A DNA stretch of 64,000 nucleotides from Liriodendron chinense (lineage: Eukaryota > Streptophyta > Magnoliopsida > Magnoliales > Magnoliaceae): the NCBI GenBank assembly GCA_003013855.2, contig PVNU02000424.1, positions 1,798,001 to 1,862,000 on the forward strand, given 5' to 3'. The stretch's first letter is position 1. Each line of letters begins with the position of its first letter. Under the pieces are notes generated by a model. The model was not told where the DNA came from and made no database searches. It was given only the letters and a program-made list of their open reading frames with translations. Both the position numbers and the translations under genes were made by a program. Below are positions 10,641 through 22,450 of this stretch, in pieces.

Positions 10641-11271
10641 TGATGCAGACGTATGCGAAGAAAAAATGATCACCGTCTCTTTCGCGGATAATTGATCTAG
10701 ATCCACGGATCTCCTAGGAATCCTCAACCAAGACTTCCTTAATTTCTCAAGAGGGTACTTGAAGAACACAAGTAAAACGGATATAAATCTCAAAGAAAAT
10801 TGCTTAAATTGAATAATGAATCCTCCACAATGAAAATAAAAGTGTTTAAATAGCCTAGCAATTAACCAAAAGCCCTAAAATGATATTAAGGATAATTCTA
10901 ATTGAAAACGAAAAGAAAACAGTTCAAAACGGAAAGTTCGTGCGTCTATCTACGCGTTAGGCGATCGGTCAACAGGGGGCCGCGACCGATCACTGGTGAT
11001 CCCCAAATGTCCAGAGAGTTTAACCTCTCTTTGCTTGAAATTTGACTGGTCAGACAAACGGTCGTGGAACGTCCAAACAATCCATTGAGTTGGACTATAT
11101 TCCTTCATAAATTCAACCGGTAAGGAGGATCGGTCGTCGAAGCGTGCGATCGGTCACAAGTCATCATGTGATGTCGGCTTGAGATTTTCTGAATTCTCTG
11201 CTCCTTTTGGTACTTTCTTTGGTCCTTGGTCCATCTTCTCCATGTAGAGCTCAGCAACTTCCTCTACATCA
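10641..11271 (-). repeat. 3' LTR of the intronic gypsy element
   Basis: In plus orientation it starts 'tgatgcagacgtatgcgaag' and ends 'cctctacatca'. It is homologous along its length to the copy at 15715-16877. It contains 'gatcggtc' palindromic words. Confidence 0.85.
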
Positions 11272-11442
11272 GTCCCTCCTCCTTCGAAAGAACTCGACCT
11301 TGAGTTCTCGTTCATCTCCGGTTCATGATACTCAAACGAATCGATGACGTTGAAAGTGCACGAGATTTCAAGTTCTTCGAGAAGATCGACAACATAAGTA
11401 TTGTCGTTGATCTTTCACAGTATCGGCATAGGTCCAATCTTC

Positions 11443-12400
11443 TTATGCTTGAGCTTGTTGTACAGTGTCGGTAGAAAATAGTTTCTTACGCAAGTGGACC
11501 ATCACTTGATCCCCAACCTCGAACACTTTCGCCCGGCGATGCTTATTTGTGTCATCTTTATACTTCTTGTTCAATTCCAACAGCTTATTCCATACTTCGG
11601 CATCTATTTCAGTAATTCTCTCTAACATGTTCTCAACGGTTTGCTCTTTCTCGAAACTTTGGGTAAGGGAACCAAGTCGAGCGTATGACGGGCAATTCAT
11701 CCGTAGACAATCTAAAATGGTGACTTCCCTGTTAATCGGTTCACCATATTGTTGAAGGCGAACTCGGCTTGAGACAGGGCTAAGTCCCACTGTTTTGGCT
11801 TGTTTCTGTAGATGCACCGAATGAGGTTACCCAATGTTCTATTTACAACTTCAGTTTGGTCATCAATTTGCGGGTGATATGCATTGTTGAACTGAAGTTG
11901 AGTATCAAATCAGCTCCACAAAGTCCGTTAAAAGTGACTTAGGAACTTCGTATCACATCGGATGTGATGGTCTTCAAAATGCAGTGCAATCTCACCACCT
12001 CGCTAAAAAAAAGATTGACCACACTTGTTGCATCATATGTCTTCTTGCAAGGTACGAAGTATGCCATATTCAAAAATCGATCTACCACCACGAACACAAA
12101 ATCCACACCGTGCTGAATTTGTGGGAGACCCAAGATGAAATCCATAGAGATATCCTCCCAAGGACCCTCAAGAACCAGCAACGGGGTGTAAAGTCTCATA
12201 TTTTGCGAATGTCCTTTAGAGGCTTGACATGTATGATACCGTTGCACCATTCTGCCAACATATCGGCCCAAGTGGGGCAAAAAATATCGCTCCTCTACCA
12301 GGGCCTTCATCTTATCACAACTCAGATGGCCTCCAAGACCACCACCATGGAGTTTTGAGATGATCATGTCACACAATGAGCTTTGCGGGATACATAAGGG
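11443..12400 (-). pseudogene. gypsy integrase remnant (intronic element)
   Basis: Two minus-strand frames (12376-11939 and 11817-11443) carry integrase sequence. The zinc-binding part (HGGGLGGHLSCDKM, then YHTCQASKG) has lost the first Cys of the CxxC pair. The core keeps the first Asp (SMDFILGLP), and the second-Asp block is eroded (TSDVIRSS). The C-terminal part (KHRRAKVFEVGDQVMVHLRK) is the usual basic tail. A frameshift and stops separate the pieces. Inactive. Confidence 0.75.
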
Positions 12401-12599
12401 TTCCCATAGAATAGATACCGGTCCTGAATGTAGAAATCATAGGAATGTCTTTCCATGCATCGCAACTACGTGTCTTTGAATTCTTCGTCTTCAATGTACA
12501 TGTCTTTGAGACACTCAAACCCGACCACTTCATTGGCTAGAGTAACATGAAGTGTTACTCGGCGACTCAAGGCATCGGCAACCTTATTTTGATGACCCT

Positions 12600-14067
12600 G
12601 CTTGTGCTTCAAAATAAATGTGTATTCCTGTTAAAAAAAAAAAAAAACGAAATTCACCTGGTATGCACATGCTAATGTTAATCTGGTTGTTGATAAATTT
12701 ATGGGCTTGATGGTCCGTATACAGAACGAACTCCCTCTAGATGAGGTAATGTACCACTACATAGAGCTTGATCTCATAAGCGGACCATTTCTTCCTAGCA
12801 TCACTGAGTTTCTCACTGTAAAAGGCAACAAGTTTGCCTTCCTAAGACAATACAGCATCAATCCCTACGTATGACGCGTCACAATTTACCTCGAAGACCT
12901 TATCAATGTTGGGCAATACTATGACCAGTGTGGATGACAACTTGTTCTTGATCTCGACAAAACTACGATCAGCTTCCTCGGTCCATTGAAACGAGCCCTT
13001 CTTCATACAGTCCGTGATAGGGGCTACTATCGTACTGAAATTTTGGATAAATTGACGATAAAAGGTCGCCAACCCATAAAATTTGTGTACTTCATGGATG
13101 TTCATTGGGGTAGGCCACTCACATATAGCCTTCACTTTATCTTCGTCCACTCGAATGTCTGTCGACGACACTATAAACCCCAAGAATAATAAACGACCTG
13201 TCAAAAAGCCACGCGTCTTCAAATTCAAGTACATTTTTTTGTTGCAAAGCACTTGTAGAACTTCTCTAAGATGCCCCATATGATCGGACTCACTCTGGCT
13301 GTATATCAGAATATCGTCAAAGTACACCACTATGAACCGACTTATGAATGGCTTCAACACTTAATTTATGAGCCGCATGAAGGTATTCGGTGCATTTGAC
13401 AATCCAAAGGGCATACCGGCCACTCATATAACCCTTCATTGGTCTTGAAGGTTGTCTTCCATTCATCCCCTAGACAGATACGAATTTAATGATACCCACT
13501 GCGTAGATCTTTCTTTGAAAACACCTTCGAACCCTTGAGTATATCTAACATATCATCCAGCCTGTGTATAGAAAACATGTACATGATGGTGATTTAATTA
13601 ATCGCCCGGCTGTACACACACATGCGGCAACTTCCATCCTTCTTTGGTCTTAAAAGAGTTGGGACAGCACACGGGCTCATGCTCTCTCTCAACAACTCTT
13701 TTTTCAATAGTTCTTCAACTTGGCCTTGGAGGATTTCACTCTCCTTGGGGCTTAACCAATAGTGCGGTCGATTGGTTTGGCTCATTCTAGGAATGAAATC
13801 GGTGTGGTGTTGGATGTCCCTCATTGGGGGCAATCCTTGGGGAAGGTCGTTAAGCCAATTCTCCCGAAATTCACTCAGTAAAGGGAGAAGGTTTGGGGGA
13901 ATAGTGTTGCTCCTGAAATCTTCCCCCTTAACCACCATGGCATATATCTCGCCCATCTCCTTCAATTCCTTGACAAACTCTCTGATAGCAAGGAGAGAGT
14001 TCCCCTCCACTACGGAAGTCTTGGGGTCGCTTTCCAGTTCCATAAGAGCAAGGATTCTTTTCCTCAC
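12600..14067 (-). pseudogene. gypsy reverse transcriptase/RNase H remnant
   Basis: The N-terminal RT block is at 14067-13594 (DFIPRMSQTNRPHYWLSPKE, then LLRPKKDGSCRMCVYSRAIN). The catalytic block is at 13360-12842, with an intact YFDDILIYS, then 'LFLGFIVSS' and 'FEVNCDASYVGIDAVLS', the start of RNase H. About 230 bases between the two blocks have stops and frameshifts. Sequence continuing to about 12600 looks like decayed RNase H. Inactive. Confidence 0.8.
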
Positions 14068-14127
14068 ATCCTTAACAAAGGTGTAAGTATTGTCATTCCC
14101 TCGGTAGATAGCGTCTTGGTCTGATTG

Positions 14128-14385
14128 TCACAGCCGACCGAGGAGCAAGTAACATGCCTCCATGTCTAAAATATTGCATGCCTCATTCTTATAACTTCTA
14201 TCAATAGAAAAGAAAATCAAGCATTGTTCGGTTACCTTGGTGTCGCTAACCTTCTTCATCAAACCGATGGAATACAAGGCTAGATGCTTTGTTGTTGGCA
14301 ATCGAAGCTTGTCCATCATCACCTTGGACACAATGTTTTCAATGCTCCCATTGTCAATGATGGCATTGCAAACCTTTCCGTTCAC
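14128..14385 (-). pseudogene. gypsy aspartic protease remnant
   Basis: The frame contains VCNAIIDNGSIENIVSKVMM, where the retropepsin triad is D-N-G instead of D-S/T-G, and ends near LLLGRL, the usual flap-side 'LLLGRPW' block, interrupted. It lies between gag and RT as expected. Confidence 0.7.
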
Positions 14386-14399
14386 TGTGCAACAGGTGC

Positions 14400-15650
14400 G
14401 GAAAATGTTATGGCGCTGAGGGTGAACTTCAAGCCATCAGTGTTGCCATCGCCTTCTTCACCGACTTGTTCAAAATATTCATTCTCAGGCTCGTCCTCAT
14501 TAAACTCTTCATCAACCCCTCCTTTGTTTGTGGTTAAGTTAGCCGCGGGGCATGGGGACAAGCATTGGACAAGTGTCCCAGTTGGCCACATTGCTAACAA
14601 CAATTTAGCCTAAGTCGAGCATATGGATTCGGGGCTCGACTCAGGCCTGCAACGATAGGTGCGACACACTGTGACCTATTAGGACCGCTTCTCGAATCTC
14701 GGTTTGAGGTCATTGGGGGTTGATCTCACCCACCAACAGGTTCATTTCCCTTAGGTTAGGACGTTTCCTGAACTGCAATGATAATAGGAATTCAGGGTGA
14801 AGGATACGAGTGTGTAGGAATTCTAGTAAGCTGAGTTTTCGCACATATAACATACTGCAAAGCATCTTCAATGGTCCAGATCAATTACATCTGTACTCGA
14901 TCATGAATATTGGTCCTCAAGCCGCCAACGAATCTCGTGGCCTTCTAAGCATCAGTTTCTGACAAATCATTGCGAGTGGCTAATTGGTTGAACTCGGCCG
15001 CATATTCTTCGATAGCTCGGTTGCCTTGGTGCAATTCTGATATTGCTGGAATGAAACTTACTCTTAATCGCGAGGCAGAAATTACGCCCGAAGAAGTTGT
15101 CTAATCCTTGGCCAAGATCGAATGTGCTACTTGTTTTGTTGGGTTCGAAAAATTTACAATTGTCCCCACTATGCGGAAGCACCCGATTTTAATTGATATG
15201 CCACGAGTTTCACCTTCTTCTCTTCTGGAACGTCCATATAATCGAAGAAATTATCTACTTTTATTAACCAATCTAAGAATTCTTCAATGCGCAATAAGCC
15301 ACTGAAAGCGGGAAGCTTGACCTTACCTCTATAGTCTCGCTCAGCGCGATCTTTACAATTGTTCCCTTGTACTTATTGCTGAGTAAAGAGATTCTTGACA
15401 TCTTTATCACTGCCATCCGAATCCATTGCGGTAGGCTGGCAGTTTGCTATTGAAGGTGCCAGACGGAACGCTGGGTTGTTTTGGACTGCGATCATAGGTG
15501 GTTGCATGCCTCATTGAACATGACGTGGTGCTAAGGCCGCTGCGATCTGATTGAGAGATGCTTGCAGCTCTTGCATAGACATCTCAAACGATCGGTAGAG
15601 AGCTTCAATCTTCTCCACAAGATATTGTGCCTCTGATCACCATCAGTGGG
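14400..15650 (-). pseudogene. gypsy gag remnant
   Basis: On the minus strand at about 15290-15198 the translation reads FLDWLIKVDNFFDYMDVPEE then KKVKLVAY, a typical chromovirus gag block. A CCHC zinc knuckle (QCGQLGHLSNAC, about 14602-14558) is interrupted by a TAG at 14594-14596 between its first two cysteines. The rest is broken by frameshifts. Not functional. Confidence 0.7.
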
Positions 15651-15714
15651 GTTGTGGCATCGTCCATCGCTAGATGTCATCTTCACAAGGTTGTTCCTCG
15701 CTTTGATACCAACC

Positions 15715-16877
15715 TGACACAGACGTATGCGAAGCGGAACCGATCACCATCTCTTTTGCAAATAACTGATCCAAATCTACAGATCTCCTGGGAATCCTCA
15801 ACCAAGACTTCATTGATTTCTCAAGGAGCACTCGAAGAACACGAGTAAAATAAAGATAAATCTCAAAGAAAATTGCTTAAAATTAAACAATGAATCCTCC
15901 ACAATGAAAATAAAAGTGTTTAAATAGCCTATTAATCAATCAAAATCCCTAAAACGAGATTAGGAAGAATCCTAATCGAAAACGGAAAGAAAACAGTTCA
16001 AAATGGAAAGTTTGCGCATCAGGCGACAAGTCAGCAAGGGGCCACGACCGATCACCGGTGATCCCTAACTATCCAGAGAGTTCAACCTCTCTCTACTTGA
16101 AATTCAACCGGTCGGACGACTGGTCATGGAACATTCAGACAGTCTAATGAGTTAGACTGTATTCCTTCGTAAATTCGACCGGTCAACAGGATCGATGGTC
16201 GAAGCATGTGACTAGGGCTGTAAATGGTTGGGTCTGGGGCGGGTTTAGCCAAAACCAGACTCGCCCATTTACTAATTGGGTCTAGGTCCAAATTTTAGAC
16301 CCAGACCCTTTTACTAAATGGGCGAGTCTAGGTCAAGTCCAAGTCAACCCATCATACCCATTTATAAATGGGTCTGGGTCTAGTAGAGGGAGATCCACCC
16401 AGACCCATTTATAAATGGATCAGGTCTAATAGGTCTGGGTTTGGATCTAGTATGTAAGCATTTTTATGAGGCTTAAAATCGGGTCTGGATGGGTATGGGT
16501 TGGATGGGTCCCTTGAAACATAGCCCAAACCCATCCGCTTACTAAATGGGTTCGGGTTGGGTTGGGTCGGGTCGGGCCTAATATAAAGGAAACCAGACCC
16601 AGACCCATTTAGCAACTGGGTCTGTTCTTGGACCCAGACCTATACCATTTAACAAATGAGTCAGGTCTGGGTCAGGTGTAAATGGGTTGGGTCTGGGTAC
16701 CCCCATCCGGTCCGCTGACCCATTTACAGCCCTACATGCGACCGGTCGGACGACCAGTCATCAGGTGATGTCGACTTGAGATTTTTTGAATTCTCTGCTC
16801 CTTTTGGTGCTTCCTTAATTTGGATCTTTTCTTGGTCTATCTTATCCATGTAGAGCTCAGTGACCTCCTCTACATCA
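15715..16877 (-). repeat. 5' LTR of the intronic gypsy element, with hAT insertion
   Basis: It starts 'tgacacagacgtatgcgaag' and ends 'cctctacatca' in plus orientation. It matches 10641-11271 except for the 522-bp insertion at 16213-16734. The PBS lies three bases to its left. Confidence 0.87.
16213..16734. mobile_element. Non-autonomous hAT-like element, 522 bp, inside an LTR
   Basis: The ends TAGGGCTGTAAATGG and CCATTTACAGCCCTA (near-perfect inverted repeats) are flanked by CATGTGAC (16205-16212) and CATGCGAC (16735-16742), an 8-bp duplication with one CpG-to-TpG change. The uninterrupted sister LTR shows the empty site. The interior is built from 'gggtctgggt' and 'acccatttataaatgggt' words. 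No transposase is present. Confidence 0.9.
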
Positions 16878-17150
16878 ACAAGCTAGCCTAATTTTTTTTT
16901 GTCCTTGGGCCTAAAATATGATTACAAGTCTAATGGTCGGAGTGCATCTCACATAGATATCATGGTGGGAGCCATAAAAAATCATTGGTGAGTGTTCCAT
17001 GAAATTTCCATCTTTTTTTTTCCACTTGGGAGAGGGACACCACCCTTGAATTTTTATGGGGCCCCTCATGATTTGTATGTGAAATCCACTCCAACCATTA
17101 GATAAGTAATCCCACATTAGGTCTAAGTCTAAAAAATCAGGCTAGCTTGT
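16878..17150. repeat. Foldback MITE (right part of the gypsy target)
   Basis: The left arm 'acaagctagcctaattttt' (16878-16896) is inverted at 17131-17150 as 'aaaaaatcaggctagcttgt'. With 10270-10640 it belongs to a MITE cluster that was the landing site of the gypsy element. Confidence 0.65.
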
Positions 17151-18668
17151 GATTCGGGTAGGACAGACCAAAGGAAACAATAAAGGAAATAATCGGAAAA
17201 GAGATGTCCACCCTTGATTTTTATAGGGCCTGTTGTGATTATTATATGAATCCACTCCAACTATTAAATGCCACACCAAAACTTAGATTTGGGTCCCAAA
17301 AATGAGGCCCATCTATAATTCAAGTGGGCCACACCAATAGAAACATTTTGAAGGGTGAGTATTGTCCGATAAACTGTTTCCAACCGTGTGGCCCACCTAA
17401 ATCACTGATGGAGTTGAGTTTTGGGTGTTGGCCCTTTTAATGGGGCAATACACCGAAGTGGATTTCATATAAATATGGTGCCACACCCCTTTCCTATTGA
17501 CATGCCATTAAGATATAAATATGGTGCCGCACCCCCTTTCCTCTTGACATGCCATTAAGAAATCTAATGAAAGATACCCAATGATGATTACTTAGGACAA
17601 CTCATTGAAAACCTTTGAAAAAGGTACTCAATGTAAATTCTGTATTAATCAGGTATTTTTCATAAAACTCCCTGATATCAAATATAAGAGAAATGGTACA
17701 ATGCTCTCGTAGCATTTGTGACACTTAAGCAGTCCAATGGAATGCTCCATCATGTCCAAAACAGGTTTCATGGGCTTGGTATGCAGAATTACCTCTTATG
17801 ATCAACAGTTGGAACCGTTCAATTGACAATCTATAAATGGATGGTCAAGATTGTTTAAGCCAAATATTTGTTGGGTCCTAGAACGGATCACCTGTGGTTC
17901 AAAAGAATTACTTTTATCAGGCAATCTCAACCGTCCCAGCCAAGGCTTTGAAATAGGGATAGCTAGTAAAAGGAGGCCTCCTCGTGGATGAGTCAGGTTG
18001 GGATAATTTTCACATTACAGGCCATGAAACATTTGTGGAAAAAAAAATGATTGAATTACATCCATGCAATTAAATAGCACTATTTCTAAAAAAGTAATTT
18101 TTTTAAGGTAAAGATAAGGGTTTCTAATGGATAGCTTTGATAATCTAAACTTCCACTACTTATGAATCGATCCTATATTGATACATGATTTAGCCTGCTT
18201 TTGGGTCCTCGGACAGAACTCTTTGGAAAGAAAGAGCTTTTTCATGAATATATCATTTCATGGTTTTGAAAATTCTACCAAGAATTAGAAATTCCAAAAT
18301 CCACTATTTATTTTATCCCCCCACAAGCTAAACGCCAAAGGTAGACTTGATCTTCATTCAATTACCATGTTTTGATAGAGAGGAATTTTATGGAATCTGC
18401 AAAAATGAAAATTGTAAAATCCGACATTGTTTTATTTGTAGTCTCTTTATGAAAATGTTAAAATTTCAATGGTTAAACACAAAAATATCTCTAATAACCT
18501 TGAAAATCTACATTTAAAAGTTCTATTTCAAAAATCAATATTCGTGCTTTTTGAGTAAAAGGTTTCTTTTTTCTCAAATAGAGAAAAAGATAGATATCAA
18601 TAGAAGTCGTTTTTTCTCCAAAGTTTTCACCATTTTCTCAAAATAGTCTTAACCATGGACTCATTTAG
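17151..18668. other. 3' part of the intron, MITE-like then AT-rich
   Basis: A further foldback-family copy lies at about 17200-17450. A 46-bp tandem duplication 'tataaatatggtgcc...' spans 17468-17560. From about 17600 to the acceptor the DNA is AT-rich with no recognised element; this is probably the original intron sequence. Confidence 0.5.
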
Positions 18669-18986
18669 GTCGCAGAGCGGGCTCTCTACGTTTGGAACAA
18701 AGAGCATTTTGTCAAAATGGCATTTGAGGCTATGGAAAAAGTGCTTCCGATGGTGGTGGAAGCCATAGAGAAGAACATCAAGTGGCATTGGAGCAAGACG
18801 GTCCGGCAGCTGACCATCAGCGTGAAGACAATGCTAGAAGAAATGGAGCCGAGGCTGTATGCAAAGTGCCTTCAAGAGCTCGACCAACGAGAAGCCATGG
18901 CTAATGAAGAAGATATGAAGAGGAAGGAAAAATGGAAGAAGCTAGAAATGGCTGCAGCCAACAAGCAGCTGCAAGAACACTCATAG
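18669..18986 (+). CDS. PP2A B' (B56) regulatory subunit, exon 2
   Basis: Exon 2 completes the subunit begun at 3172: 105 residues and a TAG stop, giving 456 residues in all, a little short of the 490-520 usual for plant B' proteins. It opens with VAERALYVWNKEHFVKMA, the direct continuation of exon 1. KWHWSKTVRQLTISVK and MEPRLYAKCLQEL follow, matching the last helices of the B56 fold. The tail (EEDMKRKEKWKKLEMAAANK) is a charged helix. Nothing is broken: the frame is open from the acceptor to the stop. An ATG-initiated reading would start only at 18717, but the 16 codons before it are conserved family sequence, so this is a continuation exon and not a separate gene. Confidence 0.92.
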   Translation, partial: VAERALYVWNKEHFVKMAFEAMEKVLPMVVEAIEKNIKWHWSKTVRQLTISVKTMLEEMEPRLYAKCLQELDQREAMANEEDMKRKEKWKKLEMAAANKQLQEHS

Positions 18987-19457
18987 TGCATATATGTGTC
19001 CAATTGATGGACAGGATTCAAAATATTGAGCGGCAACTTAGGCACATCTCCATCATGTGTACTTGTATGGTCATTCATCAGATGATCTGAACCGTCCATA
19101 TGGTAAGGTCTGCTGTGGACAGGACACATGCTGAAACTCACACTGATTGGTAATTTGAGACCATCCAATTTAAAAGACAAAAAAAAATCATGGATTAAGA
19201 TGTCCTGTCCGCATAACTTTTGGAGGGTGGCGCATCCATTATGAGGTGCACCAAATGGATGGTTCTGAACATCCGATCACACAGTCATGTGGGCCCCATC
19301 CTGCAACAACAGAGAAGGGGTTGTGTCTAAATGGTTTGCACCATATTGAAACATGTGTTTTCATGATATTCCTCTTGTTAAATGAAACCTAAGATAACAA
19401 GTTTACCCATGTCTTGATATTAAAAAATAAAAACAAATTTTAAAAAAATAAATACTG

Positions 19458-19459
<2 letters not shown>

Positions 19460-19517
<58 letters not shown>
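19460..19517. repeat. (AT)n microsatellite
   Basis: An almost pure AT dinucleotide run of about 29 units, downstream of the PP2A gene. Confidence 0.95.
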
Positions 19518-19519
<2 letters not shown>

Positions 19520-19589
19520 AAAAATCTCTACAGAAGATATTCAAGAATATTCTATGCATAACCTTGCACACATCGACCACTAAAGATTT

Positions 19590-19973
19590 TTAAATATTGA
19601 ATGGGATATCATGCATGAGGTTATATTCTTTTTCTTCTTTATCATTGTACATAACCAAAGTGGCGGCGTTTGGATGCACATCATATCGACATATTTCGTG
19701 AACGAGATCTTTCCTTGTGGTGTTCAGCTCCATTAGTTGGTGAGTGATTGGCAGAACCAAAACAGAACAAACTCGGATATCATGATTGTATGTGTTCATA
19801 GCCGGCAATTGCTGTATCGGTGGGATGTTGTTAGATCCAAATGTGCAGCCAAACGTGCCCTGTAATAATGAACATTTCTTACGGGGAGGTTTTGTTGGTT
19901 TTCTTGACCTTTGATTGTCTTCGACTTCAAGTTGCTTTTTTTGGGTGCAAAATAGGTAAAGATTGTAACGCAA
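19590..19973 (-). CDS. Unrecognised open frame, 127 codons
   Basis: I do not recognise this frame. It is basic near the start (RSRKPTKPPRKKCS) and contains NNIPPIQQLPAMNTYNHDIR. No domain, signal peptide or membrane segment is apparent. It lies alone in repeat-flanked DNA on the strand opposite to the PP2A gene. It may be a fragment of a decayed gene or a chance frame. Confidence 0.2.
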   Translation of the reverse strand: MRYNLYLFCTQKKQLEVEDNQRSRKPTKPPRKKCSLLQGTFGCTFGSNNIPPIQQLPAMNTYNHDIRVCSVLVLPITHQLMELNTTRKDLVHEICRYDVHPNAATLVMYNDKEEKEYNLMHDIPFNI

Positions 19974-21854
19974 TGGTATTTGTCATCTTAGATATTTGTT
20001 ACATATCTATGGCTAGGATCAACTACCAATTAATTGATGTCTTATTGGGGTGGACTGGGACCCAAGGTACTCCTCTCTGATCAACAAATACCATTGGATG
20101 GTAAAAGTGGATTAGACATTTCAATCTTGGCTATCCGTTTTCCATGCTATTGATCGAATGCTTAAGATCATCAGATTGGTGTGATTCTTACATCATGGCT
20201 TGCTCCTAATTGTATGAATGAATGAACGGTTCAGATCGATGATAAGTCACCCCATGCGACAGTTAAAAGATTCAAAGACTTTGTTGATGTGGGGAGGTTA
20301 GCCATACCCATAATTAAATATAAGGTGAAAACAAAAACTATCTACCTTCAACAACCACCATGACCAAATATAAGGTGAAAACAAAAACTATCTACCTTCA
20401 ACAACCTCCATGGCCCATCTTGCATAACCAAGAAGGCTTACCAAGCTATCCGCGTTATGGCGCACAAGCTCCACAGCTGATACGAGGGAGACCCCCCTCT
20501 CTTTTGGATTTTGCACTTTTGACCTGCTGATGATTAAAAACTACGGTAACCCAAATTACCGTTTTGTGGCAACTCATCCAGGATCATGTGGGAAACATGT
20601 ACGTCAATCCAAACCCTTAAAATCGTGGGCCACGTTCTTAAGAGAGTGTTAGAACTAGAAAAATCGCTGCTCGTCAGCAGTCCTTTTCCTGTGTTTCATT
20701 ATTTTGGGGGAATTCTGAGTATAGATACATTCATAGACAATCATAAGCAATCACAAAGTGTACATAAGAGAGATATCGCAACACGAATTTTATTCTAGAG
20801 ATTCTGAGATCTTTTACATTCCAGGCTGTGATGCTGGTCACGAGCCTTTAATTACATCAACGGTTGATCACCCTTGATTGGACGACAAAAGACTAATCCG
20901 CCGGGGATTATGGTCTTGAGTTCATGGTCGTATAGACCTTTGTTTTCTTGTTATGGACTGAGCCACATTTCTTAGACAAGCTGGATGTCTATGTCCCATT
21001 TTCTTTCGGATTATCCGAGTTGAGAGACTGTCAAGATTTGAGTGGTGCAACTCTGGGCCCGCGACTGTTACTGTGAACAGGTGACCGCTGGAATACATGA
21101 ACCTCGAATGTTGGTTGGCATAACCCAAGGCCCGCGCCCGTATTTTTATAACGGGTGACCTTAGGAGAGCACTCCGCAACGTTCCCGAACGAGATTTTTA
21201 ATCGAGTGGTGCAACTCTGGGCCCGCGCCTGTTACTGTGAACAGGTGACCGCTGAAATACATGAACATCAAAATGTTGGTCGGCATAACCTAAAGCCCCA
21301 GCTTATTACTGTAAATAGGTGATCTTAGGAAAGTAATCCGCAACTGCCTCATGAGCTCAACCGACGGACCCGTTGTCGATAGGTAGGGTATTGACTATCT
21401 TTTTCATAGTGGCAATCCATAAAAGGATGTTTTAAGCTTAGTTAGAACTCTTTTATTTGTGGTTTCTCGTGGTAACCATAACCCCTTAGGTTTAGCCTCG
21501 GACCTTTATCCGGGATGAATAGAGCTTTGTACAGTAAAGTAAATGTATTTCTTCTGGAGTCGGGCAACTCTTCTTCGAGAACACTCTTTCTTCTGAGCAT
21601 TTTTAATGATCTCTTTGAGATCCAATAGGCTATATCGAGCTAAGATCCTTTGAGGATTCAAAATTCAATAAGCTGGATCGGCTGTTTCTGATGCCCGTAA
21701 ATGGCTAAGTATCGGGTCCGATGGGTGCCCGTTCATGTCAATTTCTGATGACTGATGGGGATTGGTGCCCCATAAATGCTTAACTAGGCTATTGGATAGC
21801 TTGAGTGCTTTAGCTTTGCCTCGGCGTCTTTGAGATCGTGGTTGATTTCATTTG

Positions 21855-22450
21855 GCATCAGTCAATTTTCAGGCCAACAGGACACTTCCCAAGGCTGAAA
21901 ATGACTAAGTAGTGGACCTGTTTGCAGTCTAATCAGGGTATTCAGTGAATATTATCGATAACCGTCTTTGAACAAGGGTGGATTATGTCAACGAGGATCG
22001 TAGTGCGATCGCATTTCAATTCGCTTAGCATAAGTCGATTCCGGGCCAACAGGGCACTTCCTAGGGCTGAAAATGACTAAGTAGTGGACCTGTTTGCAGT
22101 CTGATCAAGGAAAATTGGTAAATATTATCGGTAACCATCTTTGAACAGAGGTGGATTACGTCCACGAGGATCGCGGTGCGATCACATTTCGTTTCGCTTA
22201 ACATAAGTCGATTTTCGGGCCAACAGGGCACTTCCTAAGGCTGAAAATAACTAAGTAGCGGACCCGTTTGCGGTCTGATCATGGAAAATCAGTGAATATC
22301 ATCGATGACCATCTTGAAACAGGGGTGGATTATGTCCACAAGGATCACGGTGCGATCGCGTTTTGATTCGCTTGACGTAAGTTGATTTCCGAGCCGACAA
22401 GGCACTTCCCAAGGCTGAAAATGACTATGTAGCGGGCCTGCCGACCGCTT
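21855..22450. repeat. Tandem repeat, about 173 bp x 3.4, in the LTR
   Basis: The landmark 'ggccaacagggcacttcc' or a variant recurs near 21872, 22044, 22218 and 22391, each followed by 'gctgaaaatgact' and 'gtggattatgtcca' words. The other LTR has the same array from about 51990 to 52580. Confidence 0.85.

Larger units (their letters stand above)
10641..16877 (-). mobile_element. Ty3/gypsy element (chromovirus-like), degenerate
   Basis: A complete but decayed element inside the PP2A intron, transcribed opposite to the host gene. LTRs lie at 10641-11271 and 15715-16877; once a hAT-like insertion is removed both are about 630 bp. Flanks are ACGAG (10636-10640) and ACAAG (16878-16882), a 5-bp target duplication with one CpG transition. 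The PBS, TGGTATCAAAGC on the minus strand (15700-15711), resembles the initiator-Met tRNA type. A polypurine tract adjoins the left LTR (11272-11285, minus strand). Order is gag-PR-RT-RH-IN. The gag style and the RT suggest a chromovirus; the exact clade is not certain. Confidence 0.88.
4225..18668 (+). other. 14.4-kb intron of the PP2A B' gene
   Basis: The donor is CAG|GTGAGAG at 4225 and the acceptor TCATTTAG|GTCGCAG at 18668/18669, joining codons Q and V in phase 0. The join falls inside the B56 signature 'NSQ-VAERALYVWN', so the intron call rests on protein continuity as well as splice signals. It holds a microexon-like tandem array, SINE-like and foldback MITEs, a 49-bp-TIR MITE, two hAT-like elements and a minus-strand gypsy element. 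Much of the length comes from these insertions. Confidence 0.88.
18987..20646. other. 3' flank of the PP2A gene
   Basis: This should contain the 3' UTR. A possible AATAAA lies at 19447-19452, but it is 460 bases from the stop. There is an AT microsatellite at about 19460-19517, and a 50-bp perfect or near-perfect tandem duplication at 20316-20415 ('aaatataaggtgaaaac...'). A minus-strand open frame at 19590-19973 (127 codons) is listed separately. Confidence 0.5.

Noticed and set aside
18717..18986. Separate 89-residue gene
   Set aside because: It is the C-terminal part of the PP2A subunit; conserved codons lie upstream of its ATG back to the splice acceptor at 18669.
21855..22450. CRISPR-like array
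   Set aside because: Repeats are 173 bp with diverged copies and no spacers, in a plant LTR.
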